NCBI GenBank assembly: GCA_022843505.1
Contig: JALHNN010000185.1
Coordinates: forward strand, 1-6,045
Reading direction: 5' to 3'
Origin: Sulfuritalea sp.
GTDB lineage: Bacteria > Pseudomonadota > Gammaproteobacteria > Burkholderiales > Rhodocyclaceae
Length of the DNA stretch: 6,045 bases
Under the pieces are notes generated by a model. It was not told the DNA's origin, did no database searches, and saw nothing but the letters and a program-made list of their open reading frames with translations. How positions within the stretch are numbered: position 1 is the stretch's first letter; each line of letters begins with the position of its first letter. The translations under genes were made by a program, and so were the position numbers. Positions 5,298 through 6,045 of the stretch are shown here, in pieces.

Positions 5298-6045
5298 ATG
5301 AGCGAGCTCAAGCTCCGGAACTGGCTGATCCTGCTGCTGGTCGCGGCCATCATGCTGACCTTTTCCGCCGTCGGCAGCCTGATCCTGCTTTATCGACTGC
5401 CACAGATCGAGGCACAGAACCGTGCCGAGCTGCAGGAACGTGCCGCAAGCGCATCTCGGCTGCTCGATCATTACACGGCCGGCATCGAGGAGCAGATCCG
5501 GACCCTGGCGAGACTTGCCGGCAGCAAGCCGCGTGCGGAAATGCAGACCTACCTCGACGCCATGGTCGGCGATGGCGCCACCTTTGCGGCCGCTTTTCTG
5601 ATATCCGCGGACGGCAGTGCCCTGGCCGTCGGCCTCCCGGGGCGACGGAAGCTGTCGGCAAGCGAACTGCTTGGCGCCGACTTTTCCGCCAATCCCCTGT
5701 TCCAGGCGGCCCGTGCTTCCCTGCAGAAGGACGGTCCGCCGGCCGCGATCTGGAGCGACAAGTATCTGTCGGAGCTGTCGGGGCAGCACGCCGTGGGCAT
5801 TGCATTGACGGCGGCGGACAAGGTCATCATCGGCGAAGTCTCCCTGGAACGCGTCCTGAACCTGCTGCGGAACGTTGCCCCCAATGCCGACTCGCCGTTG
5901 CTGGTCATCGATGGCCAGGGCCAGTGGCTGGCATCGTCGAACGGCGCACCCGCGGGGCGCAATTACAACTATTCGGCATTGCCGGCCTTCCAGGCCGTCA
6001 TTGCCGGGCGACCGCTGCCCGAGTACGAGACCATACAGGGGAAGC
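5298..6045 (+). CDS. Membrane sensor with periplasmic Cache-like domain, 3' end outside window
   Basis: The frame is open from the ATG at 5298 to the window edge (249 complete codons). After a short basic start, a hydrophobic helix at about 9-33 anchors the protein. A predicted helix rich in Glu, Gln and Ala follows (about 36-75), as in the long first helix of double-Cache sensor domains. Next come segments resembling Cache/PAS-like strands: FAAAFLISADGSALAVGLPG (97-115), a NPLFQAAR turn (132-139), HAVGIALTAADKVIIGEVSL (164-183) and SPLLVIDGQGQWLASS (199-214). The last two have the typical layout of a second-domain entry with an IDGQG turn. No second membrane helix, HAMP, PAS, kinase, GGDEF or EAL domain is reached, so the output (histidine kinase, cyclic-di-GMP enzyme or chemoreceptor) is unknown. 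Only nine bases separate it from the binding lipoprotein gene and no strong Shine-Dalgarno is seen, which suggests translational coupling. The Cache assignment rests on architecture and motif feel. Confidence 0.8.
   Translation, partial: MSELKLRNWLILLLVAAIMLTFSAVGSLILLYRLPQIEAQNRAELQERAASASRLLDHYTAGIEEQIRTLARLAGSKPRAEMQTYLDAMVGDGATFAAAFLISADGSALAVGLPGRRKLSASELLGADFSANPLFQAARASLQKDGPPAAIWSDKYLSELSGQHAVGIALTAADKVIIGEVSLERVLNLLRNVAPNADSPLLVIDGQGQWLASSNGAPAGRNYNYSALPAFQAVIAGRPLPEYETIQGK

Noticed and set aside
4116..5789. Minus-strand open frame (557 codons) opposite the lipoprotein and sensor genes
   Set aside because: It crosses the gap between two real genes, lacks a ribosome binding site at its start and has no recognisable domain.

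Overview
The window is GC-rich (roughly two thirds G+C by eye), with dense, closely spaced genes. Gene content suggests a proteobacterium, most likely a betaproteobacterium of the Rhodocyclales/Burkholderiales type. The evidence is a YoaA-type iron-sulfur helicase very close to the E. coli protein, a TAXI-family binding protein anchored at both ends, and a Liv-type binding lipoprotein next to a membrane sensor. The taxon is an inference from family distribution, not from a marker gene. No rRNA, tRNA, CRISPR array, insertion sequence or phage gene is visible.

Layout from left to right. (1) Positions 1-1305, minus strand: N-terminal two thirds of a YoaA/DinG-family XPD-like DNA helicase, cut by the window edge. 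(2) 1306-1424: a short divergent promoter region. (3) 1425-2765, plus: a TAXI-type TRAP solute-binding protein with a transmembrane helix at each end and no TRAP permease beside it. (4) 2767-2792: a perfect 10-bp hairpin between convergent genes, best read as the terminator of the minus-strand gene and possibly of both. (5) 2811-3983, minus: a secreted MetX-like alpha/beta hydrolase with a signal peptide and a complete Ser-Asp-His triad. (6) 3984-4184: a 201-bp divergent intergenic region with an unusually AT-rich core. (7) 4185-5288, plus: a lipoprotein of the branched-chain-amino-acid-type (Peripla_BP_6) substrate-binding family. (8) 5298-6045, plus: start of a membrane sensor with a periplasmic Cache-like domain, nine bases after the lipoprotein gene and cut by the right edge.

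The two left genes are divergent housekeeping/transport genes. The esterase and the lipoprotein-sensor pair are divergent from the AT-rich spacer. The most interesting unit is the lipoprotein plus Cache sensor. No ABC permease or ATPase lies inside the window next to the binding protein, and the following gene is a sensor. The pair may therefore be a two-part ligand-sensing device, with the binding protein presenting a small molecule to the sensor, rather than an uptake system. The output domain lies beyond the window, so this is a hypothesis. I did not find a clearly unprecedented system.
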